From NCBI GenBank assembly GCA_027596945.1, contig JADGJH010001264.1, positions 1 through 10,994 of the forward strand: a stretch of DNA of 10,994 nt. The letters run 5' to 3'. Source of the stretch: Physocladia obscura (Eukaryota > Chytridiomycota > Chytridiomycetes > Chytridiales > Chytriomycetaceae). Position numbers and translations under genes: made by a program. How positions within the stretch are numbered: position 1 is the stretch's first letter; each line of letters opens with the position of its first letter. This document shows, in pieces, positions 8,144 to 10,994 of the stretch. The notes under the pieces are model-generated. The model ran no database searches. It worked only from the letters and a program-made list of their open reading frames with translations, and was not told the DNA's origin.

Positions 8144-10969
8144 ATGCGACCTGCGCGTCTCCCGCCTGTAAACTCCGTCCATCCCTTGCCGCCGCTACCA
8201 CCGCAAAATATTGTGCAACCACAATCACCTGATCAAAAAAAAATGACAGCGACTGCATCCAACCAAGTTAACGGAGGTCTCTCCAAAGAATCTGCACATT
8301 CTTCTTTCGCTTCCACAATTTTTTCTTCTGGTCCGGAAATTTTGCTAGAGCCTCCTCCATCTTCGTCTTCATATACACCTTCCTCCTTAATTCCAACGGC
8401 AGATCAGAAGCAGGCACCGATGTATTTTGGCGCATCGCATTCGAATATGTCGAAAATCAACAGCAATTTGTACAGTTCTGGAATTTCTGAAGAAATTGAA
8501 ATTATCAGAGGATCTATTCAATTACAAATGGCTTCTCACTACGTTTGGTTTGGTGCAATTTTAATTAGCTTGCATTTCACTGAGTGGACTTACATATACT
8601 TTTGGACGTTTCCAATGTGTACGAATCAACAAAAACATATCAGTACTTTTGAACTGAATTTAAAACCAACAGATATTTATTTATCCTTCACTGCATGGCA
8701 ACTGAGTCGATTATACATTTTTAAGGACGAAAACACCATGGCACCTCTTTATTTATCTCTTTTACCTTTTGCTGTTTACTATTTTCTATTACGAGACGCA
8801 CATATTGTGTTCTGTCTCACATGGTTTGTCATTTTACATTTTATCCTTTTGACTTATTTTAATTTTACTACAGGTATCTTTCTCTCATGACAATCAACAT
8901 TCAAACTGGAATTGTTAACCTTCAAACTCATATATTGGGAAGCACAATACTATTTATCATTGAATATATTTCTCTTTCGCTTCTTCGATTCAATCTTCCA
9001 ATTCCAAATTTTCTTCCTTCTCAAACAACAATATACCGCGAAGATGTTCTCTGCAGTTCCATTCCATCTGGAATTTTATTTCGTGTAATAACAGGAAGTT
9101 CATCCATCTGCCAAATCGGATACACGTCCGTTGTCACATTTTCCGAGGAAGCAACTTTAATTGTTGGCATCGTCCTCGCTGCACTATGCCTCCTCTCTCT
9201 TGAAGGCTACATTCACGAATACGCAGTCAATCTTGTCATGCGGTCTCAAAATTTAACGAAACTCACCCGACAGAATCAGAGTCTCAAGACAAAGCTAGCT
9301 GCTGCGGCAGCAGTAGCAGGTCGGAAAGATGCAAACTTAGATCTTGATTCTCCAATTACAAAAGTAGTCAAAAGCATTCGTATGATGCAAGACTCTTATC
9401 ATTTGGATGTTGATGTGATGGAAAGTTTGGACTATGCGGTTCAAATATTGACATCGAACCAGGGGTTGTTCACACCAGATTTGGATTTTGGAGGTGGCAC
9501 TGCTGTTGATAATGATGTCAAGAATTGGTTGAATGCAATGATTGTGCCCAAAGGAGATGGATCTAGTTCAGCTAAAATTGTTGTGGGTGTCGGCGGTGGA
9601 GATATTGCTATTCCTGCATTGGATAAAAATTCTCGAATAAGGTGGTTTGTTTTATTTTCTTTCTCAATTTTTTTATTTTGATATTTTATTGTATTATATA
9701 TTTTTATAGTTCTATAAGTCGAACTTTACCGATTCTTGGTAGCAATGAACTCAAAATTGCAGAGCTTTTGTCAACTATAGATTCGTGGGATTTTGATTTG
9801 TTTGAGCTCGAAAAATTAACTTCCTGTATGTTTTCTCTCTATCATCAATTATAATAATTAGATTCCCAATTCAGCAACACCTCTATATCACCTTTCAATG
9901 GCAATTTTTGAATACCATGGATTTATTGAGGAGTTTGATCTGGACGAAGTAGTCGTAAAAACATTTTTTAAAACTGTCGAGAACACATATAGACCACTTT
10001 CATACCATTCAGCTCTTCATGCAGCTGATGTTCTGCATGCAATGCATTTTTTTCTTTCAACACTGGGAATTGGAGGTCATTTTAAAAGAGATGTAAATTT
10101 TACTTTAAAATTAGTTTTTTCCTCAATTTTATTGTTTCAAAACAGGAAATATTTGCTGCAATGATTGCTGCAGCCGTTCATGATGTAGACCACCCTGGAT
10201 TTACTAACGCGTACATGATTTCCTCATCAAGTCCGTTGGCACTGCGATACAATGATACAGCAGTGCTTGAGAATCATCATTGTGCAAAAGCGTTTGAAAT
10301 TATGACGGCTCACCCCAACTGCAATATACTGCACAATTTTTCAGTAGAGAAGTTCAAGGCAATCCGCGGATATATTGTTTCAATGGTTTTGGCAACAGGT
10401 AAAAACTGAGAAAAAATAAACCAACGAATTAATTGTCTTCAAATTCAAAGACATGGCAAATCATTTTGAGTTCATTGCAAAATTTAAAATCAAAGTCAAT
10501 AACGGTATGACTCAAAAGAACGGGCCAGGTATATCGGGAGTTGGGGGTTTATCAGATAAGGGAAACAACGGATTAAATTTTGATGACGCAAAAGACCGGC
10601 AACTCACCTTAAATATATTCATCAAATGTGGAGACATCAGTAACGCTGCAAAAAATTTGACGGTGTGCAAAAAATGGGCTGGAAAGATTATGGACGAGTT
10701 TTTTAAACAGGGAGACGAAGAACGTAAAAATGGATACCCTATTAGCATGTTTATGGATCGCAAGACGACTTCTATTCCAAAATGCCAGGTTGGTTTCGTT
10801 GACTACGTTGTAATTCCTCTGTATGAAGGATTGGATGCATTTCTAAGGTCATCAAACCTCGAGTTTGTTGCCATGACTAATCTTATAAATAATCGAGATC
10901 ACTGGAAAGAGTTACTGTAAGTAATTTATTTGTTGAAGAAATTTAACCTTCGTTTTTAGGCAAACTTAA
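8144..10969 (+). CDS. Membrane-tethered class I cyclic-nucleotide phosphodiesterase (PDE8/PDE4-like catalytic domain)
   Basis: The enzyme hydrolyses cAMP and/or cGMP to the 5'-monophosphate. Exons are 8144-8823, 8874-9641, 9710-9825, 9875-10092, 10146-10398, 10451-10916 and 10960-10969, in consistent phase, giving 836 residues. Residues 1-128 are Pro/Ser-rich and disordered. About six hydrophobic spans follow (roughly 132-155, 178-190, 199-217, 221-245, 250-270, 320-341), then a helical linker with Leu heptads and an Ala run (345-375), then SPITKVVKSIRMMQ. The catalytic domain has YHSALHAADV (H566, H570), HDVDHPGFTN (H606, D607), YNDTAVLENHH, KCGDISN (D740) and SIPKCQVGFVDY (nucleotide-clamping Q791 and the following Phe). 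All metal ligands are present. The usual YHN is YHS here, and CADxSNP is CGDISNA. The closest remembered match is PDE8. The start is the first ATG of the open exon; TTG at 8120 is ignored. Substrate preference cannot be read from the sequence. Confidence 0.92.
8824..8873 (+). other. Phosphodiesterase intron 1, GTTTGT donor
   Basis: Donor TG|GTTTGT at 8824 and acceptor ACTACAG ending at 8873 give a 50-nt intron that rejoins a Trp codon and avoids TGA at 8888-8890. Both neighbouring exons encode membrane segments. Confidence 0.75.
9642..9709 (+). other. Phosphodiesterase intron 2, two possible donors
   Basis: The acceptor TTTATAG ends at 9709. The donor may be GTGGTT at 9642 or GTTTGT at 9645, three bases apart and both in phase, so the products differ by one residue. 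The intron is T-rich. Introns 9826-9874 (donor GTATGT), 10093-10145 (donor GTAAAT) and 10399-10450 (donor GTAAAA) follow in the same gene and are secure, as they rejoin RD-EIFAAM and LAT-D-MANHFEF. Confidence 0.7.
10917..10959 (+). other. Phosphodiesterase terminal intron, optional
   Basis: Donor GTAAGT at 10917, a branch-like TTTAAC and acceptor TTTTTAG ending at 10959 define a 43-nt intron. If spliced the protein ends KELLQT with stop TAA at 10967-10969; if retained it ends KELL with TAA at 10918-10920. Confidence 0.65.
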
Positions 10970-10973
10970 ACTG

Positions 10974-10979
10974 AATAAA
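10974..10979 (+). promoter_or_regulatory. Poly(A) signal AATAAA of the phosphodiesterase gene
   Basis: AATAAA begins four bases after the spliced stop codon, followed by T-rich sequence to the window end. Its position favours the gene ending here. Confidence 0.65.
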
Positions 10980-10994
10980 ATTTTGTTTTTTGTT

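Noticed and set aside
8144..9709. Enzyme-rhodopsin (Rh-PDE) fusion
   Set aside because: The gene has membrane spans before a PDE domain, but I found no retinal-binding Lys in a last helix or other rhodopsin hallmarks, and counted about six spans rather than seven or eight.
1..10994. tRNA, rRNA, CRISPR or bacterial-type elements
   Set aside because: I saw no cloverleaf boxes, rRNA-like conserved blocks or spaced direct repeats on either strand.

Overview
The window is eukaryotic nuclear DNA. It is AT-rich between genes, has short introns (mostly about 45-85 nt) with GT...AG ends, AATAAA poly(A) signals and the standard genetic code, and no bacterial operon features. The gene set (a Cys-type glutathione peroxidase, the tethering/kinetochore protein ZW10, a probable axonemal microtubule protein and a membrane-attached class I cyclic-nucleotide phosphodiesterase) suggests a small-genome flagellated eukaryote. 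A zoosporic (chytrid-like) fungus is my best guess; this is an inference, not something the sequence proves.

Layout. (1) 1-578, plus strand: 3' part of a glutathione peroxidase gene in two exons, cut by the left edge. (2) 835-3777, minus strand: a ZW10 homologue that I rebuilt as about 11 exons and 759 residues, close to the roughly 780 residues of animal ZW10. Its C-terminal end is odd: ZW10-like sequence carries on past the stop in the +1 frame. (3) 3778-4648: spacer with one doubtful minus-strand small membrane-protein gene. (4) 4649-6785, minus strand: a low-complexity, motif-repeat protein most like SAXO-type axonemal microtubule proteins. (5) 6786-8143: a 1.36-kb region between divergent genes, holding a 32-bp dyad-symmetric element, a short AT-rich repeat and unassigned minus-strand coding-like pieces. 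(6) 8144-10969, plus strand: a phosphodiesterase of about 836 residues in seven exons, with a proline-rich N-terminus, about six membrane segments, a helical linker and a PDE8/PDE4-like catalytic domain, followed by AATAAA.

The genes are not an operon and no shared pathway is evident. GPX and ZW10 converge; the axonemal gene and the phosphodiesterase diverge. A recurring theme is splice donors of the form GTTTG(T/C), supported by reading frame and homology in several genes, besides the usual GTA donors. All exon boundaries were derived by hand from frame continuity, splice dinucleotides and remembered family alignments, with no transcript or database evidence.
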